NCBI RefSeq assembly: GCF_023856365.1
Contig: NC_064543.1
Coordinates: 11,263,459-11,327,458 of the forward strand
Source of the DNA: Brienomyrus brachyistius
Taxonomy: Eukaryota > Chordata > Actinopteri > Osteoglossiformes > Mormyridae
Direction: 5' to 3'
Length of the DNA stretch: 64,000 nt
Shown in pieces: positions 14,070 to 27,000 of the stretch (its first letter is position 1; every line of letters begins with the position of its first letter). Made by a program: the position numbers and the translations under genes. The notes under the pieces were generated by a model. The model saw only the letters and a program-made list of their open reading frames with translations. It ran no database searches and was not told where the DNA came from.

Positions 14070-14348
14070 ATTGGCATTGTTGCCTCTCATCCCATGGGTC
14101 ATAGTTTCAAATGTGACTTGAGCTTAGTGGGTGTATGTGTCTGTTTGTGTGGAGTTTAGATGTATCTGCGTAGCATCCTGGGTTCCTTCCCCAGTTCTAA
14201 TACTGTTGAGATGTACTGATAATTGTGAATTGTCCTTGGTGCATAGCTTCTAGGCAGTGCTAAACTGTCATACCCCTTATTTCCAAAGATATCTCCCAAT
14301 CACCACTGCCCAGACTGGATAAGCAGTAAGTAAGTTGGATGGATAGAT
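14070..14348 (+). repeat. tRNA-derived SINE remnant
   Basis: The order of segments follows a common teleost SINE: TTGCCTC, GGTCATAGTTTCAAATG (B-box-like), TGTGTGGAGTTTAGATGT, GAATTGTCCTTGG, then a GACTGGATAAGCAGTAAG tail running into GGATGGATAGATG. It is heavily mutated. Confidence 0.55.
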
Positions 14349-17300
14349 GCACAGTTTGTAACTCAAGTCTTGACTCTCATGGCAGTTCAACTGAGACAAT
14401 GGAGCAGCCTGATTTCCGTTCCCCAGAGAGTACCTTCTACTGACATGTCAGAGAAGAGTGCCCTTCCCCCCCCCCCCAAGGACTCAACTGGTTGTGTAGC
14501 AATTCAGTACCAAATTTGGTTCAAAGCATCTCTATCCATCTCTGTTTAAGGCAGGGCTATCTCCAATTCACACACACCACTTCAGGTCATTTCCCTGCAG
14601 ATCACTTGGTTATATTTCCTTGGTTCATCGTTAAATACTTTGAGAAGATTTTTGTTACATGCTGGTCTTACACTTAGAAGCAAGTACAATAAAAAATTAC
14701 AGGTAGTATAATGTTCATACACATGAAGTTTGCTCATTCCACTACTAGGTGGGACCCGGCATTTTCTTCCCTTAGAACGAACCTCTTCTGCTCAAGTGCT
14801 CCGCTAAAACACCTATATTCATGCTTAACTATCCATACAGGTGAATAAGTAGGCATGAACAAAAACAAAGTACAGGACTTAAGGTGTAAGTTTTTATCAT
14901 TAGACGTGTTGTGAAATAAAGGGATTTTACTAACCTGATACACAGAATTCTGAAAGCTTTGAAGGAGAGTCTCCTTCCTACTGTGGAGTCTGTTTCAGTT
15001 GCATTTTCAACGATCAGTCAGTCAGATTTAATTTAAAATTGTACACTGAGCTACACTTCTTACCAAGCTCGAAGCTTTTCATTTTAAACACATGTCATCG
15101 CTGCATTCTCAAAAGTGAGACTTTTCTTCAGTGGTTCAGGGAGTGGTTTTTGATGTGTCTCTTTTGTGAATCTGTGGGTTGCTCTGCTTTTTATTTGGTC
15201 ACTTTGCTGTCTTCCTACAGTGTGAAAAGCACTTTGGAAATGTGACTCTGCTACCAGAGGGAATTCCTCCCACAAAATTGTGTAATGTTAGTAATACACT
15301 TGCTAGGGGCACCACACAAGGTCAGTTTTCCTGTCAGTTAGGATGATGTACAATATTAATAAACACTTAAACTGAATATACTATTATTTGGATATAAAAT
15401 GGTGACTTGACTGGACGGGCAGGTTGTTGGTTCAAATCCCAGGGAGCCCTTGTGATTTTAGCCTTAAGCATAGAACTCTTTAAAGCTTTAAATTGCTTGA
15501 GTATACTTATAACTGAAAGGTTAATGTCCTGTGTAAGAAAGCTGCTAAAGTAATACAAAACAAGAGAGTAAAATCTGATGGTGTGTCAATATTGACAGGA
15601 TGTGGAATCGGTAGTGTTTTTTTTGTTTTCTGAGAAATGTTTTGCAAGTAAGAGCTGTCAGTTTTTTGGTCAGGCGGCTGAACAAAAGCAGCAAAACGTC
15701 AGAGGACCTTGTTTGCATAGGGTTTTTTTTCACCTCATGAGTATGAATTTCTGGACAGTTGATCCAATTTATTTCCTTTTTCCATAAAAGCCCTAGGGAC
15801 GGCTCTCGGAGAAGCAGCACGCCGGCAGACAGACACACCAGAGTTTGAACTCGTCTGTGTGTGTCTACACAGTAATTAGTCTAGGGAATTTCAAGAGCTT
15901 CTGTTTTGGGGTAGGGCAAAGGTAACAGATGGACAGTGGGGGGAGTTCACGTACAACAGTGAAAACGGACAGAATATAAGAAAGAATTCCATGCCGACAA
16001 CAACTCTGGGAGGGTCTGGCTCCAGTAATCCGTCATTACTCGAAAGGAACGATTTGAAGGGTCTCTATGAATCCAACCCCAAACTTGCCACACTTCTATC
16101 ATGTATTCGTCTCCAGGGAGAAACTGTAATCAGCCTCAAAGCTGATTTAGCCACGTTTAACCTATAGAAATTATAAAGGCTCTATAAAGGCATACAGAAC
16201 CTGCCTGAACTGTAACCCAGTGAATATCATGCTGGAAAAGATTATGTAGTACAAAAACAAAGAGATGAAATAACTCGTGATTATGAACATATTTAAGGTT
16301 GTTTTAAGATCTCGTATGCTTTCTTAAAATCTGATTTATATTGTAATAATTTTAATCACCATGGCTGATTTCCAGTCTGGCTTATCTAAAACGTGAGACT
16401 GTTTTTCTAGTGCCTTATGCAGTTGTTTGGAATTTTACAGATGTTTTACAGATGTTTATGATATTCTGTGCAAGGGCTTTGATTTTATACAAGGCATGAT
16501 AAGATGGTTCTAAATAAAATAAATATATATAGATACTGTTGAAGTTCTGTAAAAATGTATGTTCTGCATTTTTGCCACTGAGAGGTCTAATGTACTCCTG
16601 GGTTTAATAGAGTAAGACCATATGAAATAGTGCATCTTTGTATTGTATCGCTTTACTGTGATCAGATTTCACAAGGCAATTAGTTTTGCTAAAATTGCCT
16701 AGCGCGCACTCTCCCTTGAAAGACGCACTGTTTGCTCCAGAGCGCTCAGTGACTGAGTCTTTATTTTCCATTTCCCATGACGCGGTTGTGTTTTTCTTTT
16801 TTGTGGTGGGGGGGTGGGGTTGGGGGAGTTAGGGCAGAGAAGCCAGGGGGAGCAGTTTGAGCTAACGAGACAGCTAACCAGCGGCCCGACTCCATCCTGA
16901 CAGCTCATTCCTGGCTGGAGCGTGGCGTCCGTTTCCCCGGCTGACGGCCCACTCTGTCCAGATCGTCCCAGGGCCTGACACTTTGACACAGGCAGCACCT
17001 TGACAAATAGCCAGTTTTCACCCCCCCACTTTCCCCAGACTCCCCTGGCCACCACTCTCTCACTTATATCTGAATGTTAACACTATCACAGAAGCACCGT
17101 ATCCACGTTTCTCCAGGTGCCATGATTCTAGCCCGGCTAAATGCCAGCCCACCGTTCAATGTTGCGGTGCGAGACGGCATTTCCCGGATTTCTGGTCCTC
17201 ATGTCCACATCATTCATGGCTGTTTTTGGGCCTTCATACTGCTCCACCTCGGGCTTGAAGTGCTTTTTCTGAAACTCCTGCCAGGTTCTGAAGAGCATTC

Positions 17301-18236
17301 TCAAACAGAAATATCAAAGACAAGCTTCCATCACTGTGCTACTTGAAGATTATGTACAATTTGCATGTTGATATTTACTATGGGATGTCTAAGCATTAGA
17401 CTACAGATTGATATAGTGATGTCAGTGTTGGGTTTGTCTGTTGCGTCAGGTCCCTGTACAGGTCTGTGAGGCATACCACTTAGCCTTTTGGTGTTGCCAT
17501 TCTTGCCCCATAGTCTGAGAAGAGATCCTGTGGGACAGTTGCATAGCCAGATCTTGAACCATACCAGTTATCTTGGGGACTTTGTGTCAGCAGACTGTAG
17601 AAGTTGAACACAAATAAAGATTTTATGGTCTTGCAGGAAAAGAAAAGGCAACAACTGTTTTCCAGTACTGTGACCTTAAGAAGCAGCCAAGATTTCCTAA
17701 CCAGTCTACAGTATGATGACGTTCCCGTTTTCCATAATATACGACTCCTACAGATTTGTATACTGTTTAAAACATGGCTTTATCTCCATGGCCTCATTGC
17801 ACCTAAAATAAAGTACCTGCGGGGACCGTAAACATATCCTGTCATCCTCATGCCGGGATCGTGTTGTGTTTCAATTCTTGGAATTACAGGGATCAGCATT
17901 CTTTCCTGTATATATATCCCCGGACGTTGGTGACAAAAACAGTAATTAGCACTTGAGCTGGGAGTGGCCTATAGCTTTCCTCTTTCTCTATTTATTTTTT
18001 TTTGTTTGTTTTTATGAAATTTAGGATTGGCTTTGTGCCTGCCCAGTGTACAGTAGCGGTTGTGCTTGTGTCTTTTCTCCCCACGCCTTTGCATCTCCGC
18101 ACCCTTGGTGTGTTCAGATATGTGTGACATCCTTCTACTTAACAGGCTTTGATTTTGATACTGATTATTCCCATTGCCTGTGTGAACCGCATCATATACA
18201 CCACTCCTCACCGGCCGGGGATTGTGCGGTGTGATT
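14349..18236. other. Intergenic, no gene recognised
   Basis: A B-box-like GGTTCAAATCCCAGGGAGCC at about 15429 may mark another very decayed SINE. Otherwise nothing was recognised. Confidence 0.5.
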
Positions 18237-18391
18237 CAATGTTTCCCAATCCTGTCCTCGGGGACCCCCAGATAGTCCACGTTTTTGCTCCCTCCCAGCT
18301 CATGAAAATGTGGACTGTCTGGCAGGGAGCTTGGAGGGAGCAAAAATGTGGACTGGCTATGGGTTTCCCAGGACTGGATTAGGAAACACTG
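18237..18391. mobile_element. Palindromic hAT-type MITE
   Basis: Inverted ends CAATGTTTCCCAATCC and GGATTAGGAAACACTG enclose further paired arms (AGTCCACGTTTTTGCTCCCT against the GGAGGGAGCAAAAATGTGGACT stretch). Flanking octamers GTGTGATT (18229-18236) and GTGTAATT (18392-18399) match at seven of eight bases, fitting an 8-bp hAT target duplication. Confidence 0.8.
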
Positions 18392-18399
18392 GTGTAATT

Positions 18400-20362
18400 A
18401 ATGCCCATCTCCAAAGTATGTATGTATGACGCTCTATGATTTCATAGGGTCACCGTGGCAGTAGATTTACTGGAAGGCTTCACCCTGCCTCCCCCACATT
18501 ATTGTCTGCATTAGAGGGCAGAGATGTATAACGATCAACTTGATATGCAGGCTCCACCCCTTCCAATTTAACACACGCCCACATATAAAGTTTTTATGGT
18601 CCTTAAACTGAATTGGATCTGAGATAGAAAAAAAAATCCCTCATTGGATTTTGTTGAAATATTTATAGGTTAGGGCTGACTGGCTAAATTGAATATCGGT
18701 GTTGATCTCACTTGCATGTTTAACTTGCGCTTAGGAAAATATGTTTCCTAGGCGATAACCTTTTATGTACCAGGCCGACTTCATTGAAATGCATAGAGAT
18801 AAAAATATGTCACACTTCACAGCAGTGCTAGGCTACCGCAGCAGCTCAGTTATTCAAATGGTGATTGACCCCTACTTGTTGACTGCTTCCATTGTGCAGT
18901 CAATCATCCCCTGTGCAGCTAAAATATGTAAAAAATACAGTTTTGTCATTTACATCACAAATCATTTGTGAATGTCAAGTACCTCCTGCAAGCTGTTTCT
19001 GAAAGAGAGAAAGCGCATAATATACAGCCAATTATTATTTCAGATCTTGTTAATAATTCAAACACTGTTAACGTGTAAATTAGACAGCAAAGTTCTCATT
19101 TCAGGGCTCTGATTTATTTATTTTTTTGCATTGATCCCCCCCCCCCCCCTTATTAATTTCAGAGTAATTTGACAATGTTTTTAAACATAGTATTTTCCTT
19201 TCTCCACCGTAAAACTAGGCAGTACATCTGTTGTCAAAGGCTACTTTGACGAATGGATGGTACAGCGATGGGTACGTTTGAGGAGGTACCAGCCAGCGGG
19301 TGGCGCCATGCCATCTTGTTCTTGGACATAGGAGCTATTTCTGAGAACACAATGAACTCCTAATACTCTTGCTACTACTTGTTTAACTAAAAACGAGAAT
19401 ACATGCATCAGTCCGTATTCGGAACCTTTATCGTCTATCAGGGTCATGGGGTAAAACTAAGTTTTCTACTATTAACTGTTCTTTATTTTTAATGTGACGA
19501 AGATAAACCTGGTGACAGTACTGCTTGGTGATACGCGGGTATTTTCATTAGATGTTCACTCAGGGGGTACTTGCGTAAACCAAGCTCGTGCCGGGTGGGA
19601 GCCACTGCGTCCAGACTGGGTTCAAGGCCAGATTAGTTCTGTGTTCAGGAAGGCCCTTCTGCACACCACTGTTGCACTAAGCTGTTATTTTTACGCTTGT
19701 GGCCTCCCTGTTAGCTTTAACAAGTCTGATCCCTCTCATTATCAGGGTGTTTTTGCCCACAGAAATATCATTTACTAGATGTTTTTTGTCCATCATACCA
19801 TTCTGTGTAAACTCTGCACCGTAGTGCATGAAAATTCCAGGAGGCTGGCTATTTCGGAGGCGGCGGAACCAGAACATCAGGCGCCAACAGTCATACTGCG
19901 TTCAGAATCGCTAAGGTCACGCATCTTCGCCGCACTAATGCTTAGCCAAACAGAAACCGAACCTCTTGACCCTGTATTCAGTTGCAATCATACGATTCCC
20001 TGTTTGGAGGTGCAGTTTGTTTGTGTTAACTAACAGGTGTAGCTAATACACTGCAAACTGAGTGTATATCGCTGCTCTTTCCTGTACGATTAATGCCTTA
20101 AGTGATAATGCTAAGCTAACACAGCAGCTAGCAACGTGTTATTACCATGCTGTGAATTGGCGTCAGGCAGTGACAATGAAGGTTATGGTTTATTTTGGGG
20201 GCGGTGGGAGAGCAGTGCTCATCATAGTGATGCCGCCTCATTTTGGGCTCAAACGTCTTTGTTGGTGGCAGCAAACGACACCGTATAGCCGTGCCAGTCA
20301 GCGAAACCTGTCATTAGCGAGGTTTCATTATAAAAATGGCTGCCAAGGAGAATTTCAAAGAC
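18400..20362. other. Intergenic, no gene recognised
   Basis: No coding or RNA signature was seen. A C-run lies at about 19137-19149. Confidence 0.5.
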
Positions 20363-20600
20363 ACACACACGCTTGTATTTCTATCTTTGTGGGGACCATC
20401 CATTCATTTCTATGGGCATAACCCTAATCCCAACCCTAACCCCCACCCAGCCCTAACCTTAACTATAACTAACCAAACAAAATACAAGACTTTTGATTGC
20501 AGTCAAATTCCTATCAAATTTAGTTTATCCTTGTGGGGAATGGAATAAAGTCCCCACAGGGTCAAAATAACAGGTTTTTATCATATTGTGGATACACACA
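20363..20600. repeat. Dispersed AC-flanked repeat, copy 1
   Basis: It starts with an AC run, then CTTGTATTTCTATCTTTGTG and GGGACCATCCATTCATTTCT, then TAACCC-like units. It later contains GTCCCCACAGGGTC, complementary to the early TGTGGGGACC, and ends beside another AC run. A related copy lies at 54548-54800. The arrangement suggests a short inverted-repeat transposon-derived family found in fish. Confidence 0.7.
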
Positions 20601-23600
20601 CACACAAATCCAGCTGATTATTAGCTACTGAGGGGCTGCCAGTTTAGTGTGGGAGATTGGGGGGGGGCACTTTCAACAATGAAGGGTTCATATTTCAAGC
20701 TTATAGCTGCTAAAAGGGTGTACTGAGGGTGTACTCAGAAAATCAATTTTATGAAAGTCTCCTCTCCTCTAAGGGGAGTTCAGTGCAACTGAGTGATTAA
20801 AAAAAAAAAATACATCCACACTCCGTCAGCTTGTGATTCATGCTGGTTAATCGCACCAGTCTGTCTCCAGTCTCCGTGCTGTTGAGTCTGGGGTGCTGGG
20901 TTTAAGCCCAGTGCCTGTCCGATGTTTCCGGCATCAGTTCGGATTTCTGTTTTGGAGATTCCAGTGTAGCTGCATGTTTAGACTGCATGTTTAGAGGTAG
21001 TTACTGGTGTGACCCGCTTGTCGACCTTAAACTCAGAAGCCTAATTAAGCAAACCACTGGTTTCTGTAAAATGTAGCGTCTGGGCATTTGCTAGATTTGT
21101 TGACATACAGTAGTGGGTCCGTACAGACGTGGAGGAAACCATGGGCGTTGGCGTAAACAAACAGAGCTCATTTTCATACCCAAAATAATTGCAGTGTGAA
21201 TTGCTTCCATGCTGACGGTAGGTGTGCCCCCCCCCCCCCCATTCACAGTCGACCCATGCATATGGAGAGCAAATGTGGAGGCTTGAAGCAGCCCACTGAC
21301 AAGCAGGCAGCTGACACGCGAACCTTTCAAACCCCCCCCCCCCCACCCAGCCTGTCAGTGCGAGCCACGTTGGCTCCTGCCCTTGCCAGACGGCAAACCG
21401 CCGCCCCCCCCAGCCCCCCCACCTGAAACGAATATTCATGCCTCAGTCTTTTGATTCTCCTTCCTACCCTGTCTGTGGACATACTGCTTCTTCATGTTCC
21501 AATTTGATTGGCTGGAGAAACTTCTGTTCTGCCGTGCTATTGGCTACATGCTGGAGCATGCCCGGCTTGTGTCTTGGTCACAACCCAGCTTGAGAATATA
21601 CCCGTCAGAGGTTACCCAACAAAACGGTGTCATGGCACCCTTGCCTTCCTTGAGCCGAGTTTCTTCTTTAGATCTCTCCTGTGTGCTTTCACAAATGCTG
21701 CTAACAGTCTGGAAATTAACACAGAATTTCACTTCACGTGGCTGACTTTCTCCGTTTCTTCTCCCACTTAGCTGGGGGCGATTTACTGTAGCACGGGTTG
21801 AGGGTTTATATCGCACTGAAGAATCCAGCATCACTGACTGACTTCCTTGGGGCTCAAACCTGTACATTTTTGTCCTTAACCGTTCCTCCAGCAGCCGCCC
21901 CAAACATAGCCTTTCTGATGCCCAGTGTGCGGGGGTTAAAAGTGTGTGTTCTTTCTCTTCCTGTGACGGGCCGATTGAGTTACTTTACTGCCGCAGTCGT
22001 AGCACATATTTACAGTCCCTTGCCCCAGTGCCCCATCCATCATCTACCATACTACGGCACTTTCTGAATAATGACAGCAATGATAATAAAAACTACTGAA
22101 TAAAAATAACTTCACACCACCTGCGCAACTGAATGGATTTTTCATAAGGTACCGCGAGCTGGCAGGTCGAGCGGCTCCCGCAGTATATTACAAGGTAAAA
22201 GTGCTCCTAAATCTTCTCTGCCAGGTACTTTAATTTTTATTGTACAGGCTCGAAGCAGAGCATTAAAAAAAATAAGTTTTCTCTTTATATACTGAGGGTC
22301 TCTTCTGTTATATGGCATTCCAGCCGTAGATCGGGCACACACAGGGTGACTATAAAGATACCAGGACTGTAAAAATTCCTCTGCAGCTGCCAGCAACCTG
22401 TTCCTAAGCACATGCATACCCATGGGGATGTCGGGGTTCCTGCTTTGGGTGCCGACTTGGAAGCTATGGCACGCCTATCTTCTGGCTTATCAAAGTGTAG
22501 CTGCCGTTCTGAGTAACGCTTCTAGGTCTGCCGTTACAGCCTGGCAGTGATCCCCTTCCAACAGGAGGGTGGGGCCTTGAGAAATAAAGTTTAGGTGTTT
22601 AGATTTGATTTGCACGTCAGAAGGGCCGTGAGACGTAGCACGTCCACATGGTGTTTCCGCACACGGGAGCTACTCAGGACGGCGTGCTCAGATCCCACTG
22701 CCGATCGTGGTGCTCAGTTGCACTGCCGGGCTGTGGTGCTTAAGACCGTGAGTGTGCCGTTTGATGTTCTGCTGTTTGGCGCCATTCTTGGAGCTCAATG
22801 ACAGCACCTCCCATACAGCTCGAACCCACGGCCTTTTTTGGGAGGCCTGTTTCTTAACCAATAAGACAGAGACAAATATGTCAGTGCACTTAGGTCCATA
22901 CAACCACGGGCAGCCACTGCTAACCGGCTCCATGTGTTAATGCGGCCCCACATGCCCACTTGTGCCTGGGGTGATTTGCTAAGTTCTGGTTCACTGCAGT
23001 GAGTAATTTTTTTTTTCTTGCAGTCTGGGTGGGGGGTGGCCACAATCTCTCCCGCTCGCAGCACCCTTCAACCTGGGCTGTAATTACAACGCTGTCATCC
23101 TGCACCGGGCGTCTGTCGCGCTGCACGTGGGTGAAACGGTCTCTAGAGGTCACTGCAGTTCCATGGGTGACAGAGGCAGCTGGGGTCCCGCGTCAACACA
23201 GCCTCTCAGACAATGGGGGGGCTGGGGGCTGGGGGGGTGGATCAAATGCCTCTCCGAAAGGTGCTGTCAGGAAGGTTAAAAAAAAATAATAACAACAAAA
23301 ACAAACAATAAAAAAAAACATTCACCTGACCTTGTCATTGGGATCCAGGCGAGCCGACCTGACCCAGTGCATCCCAATGAACCCGGCGCATGCCTGCGGT
23401 CAACATTCTTCCAGGAAACATAGCTGCATGGGCGAGCAGACTTTCAAAGGAGATCCTTTCCGCTCTTTACACCCAGTGCTCTATGAAGGATCTGGTGTGT
23501 TTCCCTCTAAAATGTGTTTATGCCTTGATTTTTTTTTTTTCTTTATTAGAGCCGCCTGCCATCTTCCAAGCGACCTGTTAATTTAGGCTTTAGATAGAAA

Positions 23601-26600
23601 GCCTGGTACACCATCCTGAGGATTGCACTGCCTCCTGCGGTCTGTACAATGCGGGCCGGAGACATCTGACTGTAACCGGAGACTCTGTGCTTCCCGAATG
23701 TCGTTTTTCTGCACCTTTTTTTCCACCAAAAAACTTCAGAAAGAGCTGAAAAAGAACAGCACTTTCCCCGAAACCTAACCCCCCCCAACGCCATCGGCTT
23801 CCCACTAATTCCACTACATCTGGATATTTTTTAAGGATACCCTTTTCAAACACATGCAGTCAGAATACAGGCGGGAGCTACCGTTTTGCGTCTGCTTTGT
23901 TTGCATTGTGGTTGCGGTCGGGCCGGGTTTGAACTAAAGCCGGCTGCCCCGTGCCTGCGTCTGCATGCTGCGCCTGCGCAGCCAAGCCCTGCCAAGTTTA
24001 AAATTAGTAACAAATTTAGTATGTTCCGCGGCACCATCCAAACACCGCAGAAAGAGCTGCGGAGAAACGCGGGCGCCTCGTCGCGGAGACCCTCTGGAGA
24101 AACCGCAGCGTGGAGGAGAGGCCAGGGCTGGGGAGGAAAGGCGGAGCCCACGGGGAGGGAACCACCGGCGGGAAAGTCCGCTCGCCAGACCGCCACCGCC
24201 AGAAGCGAGTCCTTCCCTGGCCAGCGGCTTCATGCTGGCTCTTAAACAGCCGCTGCCTGAGCACTATTAGTGTGACCTGAGAGACAGAAGCACGCCCTTG
24301 TTAATGGTATAATAGTTAGAAATATGATTTATGGCTTTCATTTTGAGGATGGCTATTCCCATAACTCCTAATGCTGGGGAAAATGTGTGTTTGCCATAAT
24401 GGGCCTCAACCTTGATGCCTTATAGTCTTTTAAAGGATGGAAAAGAACATATTGGTTTCATAAATCTACGTTGCAAACTAGACAGCATGAAACACATTGC
24501 GGGATTATGGAACAAAGCAAATTGTGAAACAGTGAACTCAGTGGGACAGATTAGATGTAACTCCCCCCCTGACATTACGCCAGAAAATGATGACGTTTTG
24601 TTCTATTTCCACTCTCTTCATTTGTCCCCCTGGTCATGCCCTAGAGAGGTCTGTCAGATGTCTTATGTTTTTTTTTCCCTGCTAAGGGTCATGTTGTGGA
24701 TACAGCAGGTCGTGTCTGTGTGCCTGTAGCTGTAGGCTGCCCAACACTCTGCCTACGGGGTCGGCCTCCATTTTGATGGTTTCTGCTGGGCTAAGCGGCA
24801 CTTTGATCATCCCCAGTTTAAATTTCAATACCCACCAGTTCAGAATGAGACCATCATTTTAGGCTTTGATACCGTTCAATGCCGTGGCATTCCTTTAGAT
24901 GTCACTAGTAGGTTAACAATTCAGTTTGTGTGTTATCCCGATGTCCAATACAACACAACTGAGCAGCAAAGTGCAGTATTTATGTGTCCTGTAGAGGGAG
25001 CTAAACTGTGCATTTTCAAGCACTTTGCTGCAGAAACCAACATTTGATAACAATCCTGACCAATTCTAAACAAATGTTTTGCATTTTTTAATGTGGAACC
25101 ACATCAAGGAGTGCAGTAACTTAAAGGGGCATTTATGACTCAGGGAAATGGTGTTTTCCAAGAGCAAATTCCTCAAGAGCACGTTGCAGGGGCTGATTAA
25201 AACAGCGGCTCGCATCAGGGCGAAAATATGTCTCAGCCCACCTTGGAAAATGGAAAGGCTGAGGTTTCTCGGGTTTCCACATGAAAGCGCTGATTTAAAA
25301 TGTAAGGGTTACAAGATAAATTAATAATAGCTGGAACAAGCTGGGTAATAAAACCCACGGCGATGAAGCTGCAGTTGGAGACGGCTTAGAGATTTACCGT
25401 TTGTTCTCCTGGAGAAACCCACACGGAAATAATGGAATCTTTATGACACACACAGTGTTTAAGGCTATACTCAGATAATGTGTGGTCTCTGCCCTCCCTT
25501 GCGTGTTTTTTTTTCCCCGTTCTTTTATTTACCTCTCCCCTTCCGAATGTGAGCATGTCACGACACCCACTCTCTCTGACGCTCTTATGCTGAGGCAGAT
25601 GATTTAAAAGCGATGTCAGGACCGGTTTGCCGGCACGGCAACAAAGCGAGACGCCTCGCCGATTAAATTCGTTATGACACTTTCTTTATCCCCTTCCGCT
25701 CGATTCTGGTGTTAACACACCTCAGCATTGGCTGAAAGAGGAGAAACTCTGAGTGATATAAGGTTTGAATTTGCATGGCCTGATAAATCTGGGCACTTGA
25801 TATGGTTCACACTGAGGCAGTGAGATACAGAGCAGGTCAATGTATGAAATCCTTAGTTTGTGTTAGTTTTACTGACGCTAAAGAAGGCTAGTTTTTTTTC
25901 TGTTAGGTAAATAAGAGGTGAGACATGATATTTTAATGTGTAAGTGAGTAGTAACAGCCAGCATTGCTTATGGAGGGAGTTGCGGCAGGCACACAGCAGC
26001 ACATGTAAAATTTCTGGTTGACTTTCTCTGGTGCCGCTTAGGCCACTGGCCAGGATAACAGTGGCTTGAGGCCTCGTCATTGAAGAGCTCCTCCATGAGA
26101 TCGCTGCCACACTCAGCAGTGCAGCAGAAACACGCTGCGTCCCGCACTGGGTTCCACCTGCTTGGTTGAGTGTTGCCATGGCGCCTTTGTCGCCATAAAT
26201 CTTAGGAGGTCTCCTAAGGACTCACCTTCCCGTCCCCTGCCGCCCCATCGCGTGTCTGGCAGCCTGACTTCGCTCATGAAATCTGAAGGTCTGTGGCACA
26301 AACGGGTGACTCCTACCTGGTGTGTAGACTTGGGAGGGCCGAAGTAAATATCGTAACGTCACAGGAACAAATCGAAGTGTGGGGTGATCAAACACCGAGC
26401 AGTTTGCCCAGCTTGTGGGAGCTGCATTTGGTTTGCAAAGGCCTGAGGTTAAACTGCTTTGAAACATTTCTTGAAGGTTATAAGGAATGGCTAATCTTAT
26501 GGTGTTTTTTTTTTTTTTACCATCCATTTATATGGAGTTCTTGCATCTAGAGAGATCTGCTTTGGGTCTGAGTATCAGATGTCCAGTTGCCCGTGTGGGT

Positions 26601-26830
26601 CAGTGAAAATGTATACTGATGATAATTTTTGTAAGCAGATTATGTATGAATAAATTATGAAATGTGTATTTGGTTTGCTGATGTTTTAACCCTAAGCAAT
26701 GTATAGTCTTCCGTTACCTTCATTGACATTTCTCCACATTCCAAGTTATGTAGCTCCACCTGGACCAACACTGCTATGACCAACACAGGCCACATTTTCA
26801 GATATAACTTTTTATTTATTGTACTATATT
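20601..26830. other. Intergenic, apart from the CpG-rich patch
   Basis: No gene was recognised. C-runs at about 21228-21240 and 21331-21344 create spurious proline or glycine frames. The 24290-24450 stretch is AT-balanced and repeat-free and could be a conserved element. Confidence 0.5.
23880..24250. promoter_or_regulatory. CpG-island-like patch with an NRF1-like motif
   Basis: CpG density is high across about 370 bases. CTGCGCCTGCGCAGCC at about 23969 resembles the NRF1 site found in CpG-island promoters. The overlapping frames open on both strands look like a by-product of GC content. The transcript, if any, is unknown. Confidence 0.4.
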
Positions 26831-27000
26831 CACTAGTGGCCAAATTTTTGGCATTATGCTATAAAACTTTATATACAGATAATGGCGGTAATGTTTGTAA
26901 TCGATCGAAAAATGTTACAACTATCATACATTGAACTATTAAACAAGTAACTGGAGCAACAGCTGAATAAAGGTCCGCAGTCTTTAAAAATTGGAAGTGT
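26831..27000 (-). mobile_element. Inverted, partly decayed copy of the 1523-1730 element
   Basis: The reverse complement of this stretch aligns with 1545-1730. Shared blocks include ACACTTCCAAT, TCCAGTTACTT, CATTAC(T/C)GCCA and ATGCCAAAAAT. It keeps one terminal repeat (CACTAGTGGCCAAA) but the other end past ACACTTCC no longer matches. Confidence 0.7.

Noticed and set aside
23934..24270. Overlapping frames of about 80-119 codons on both strands
   Set aside because: They reflect the lack of stop codons in CpG-rich DNA. No family match.
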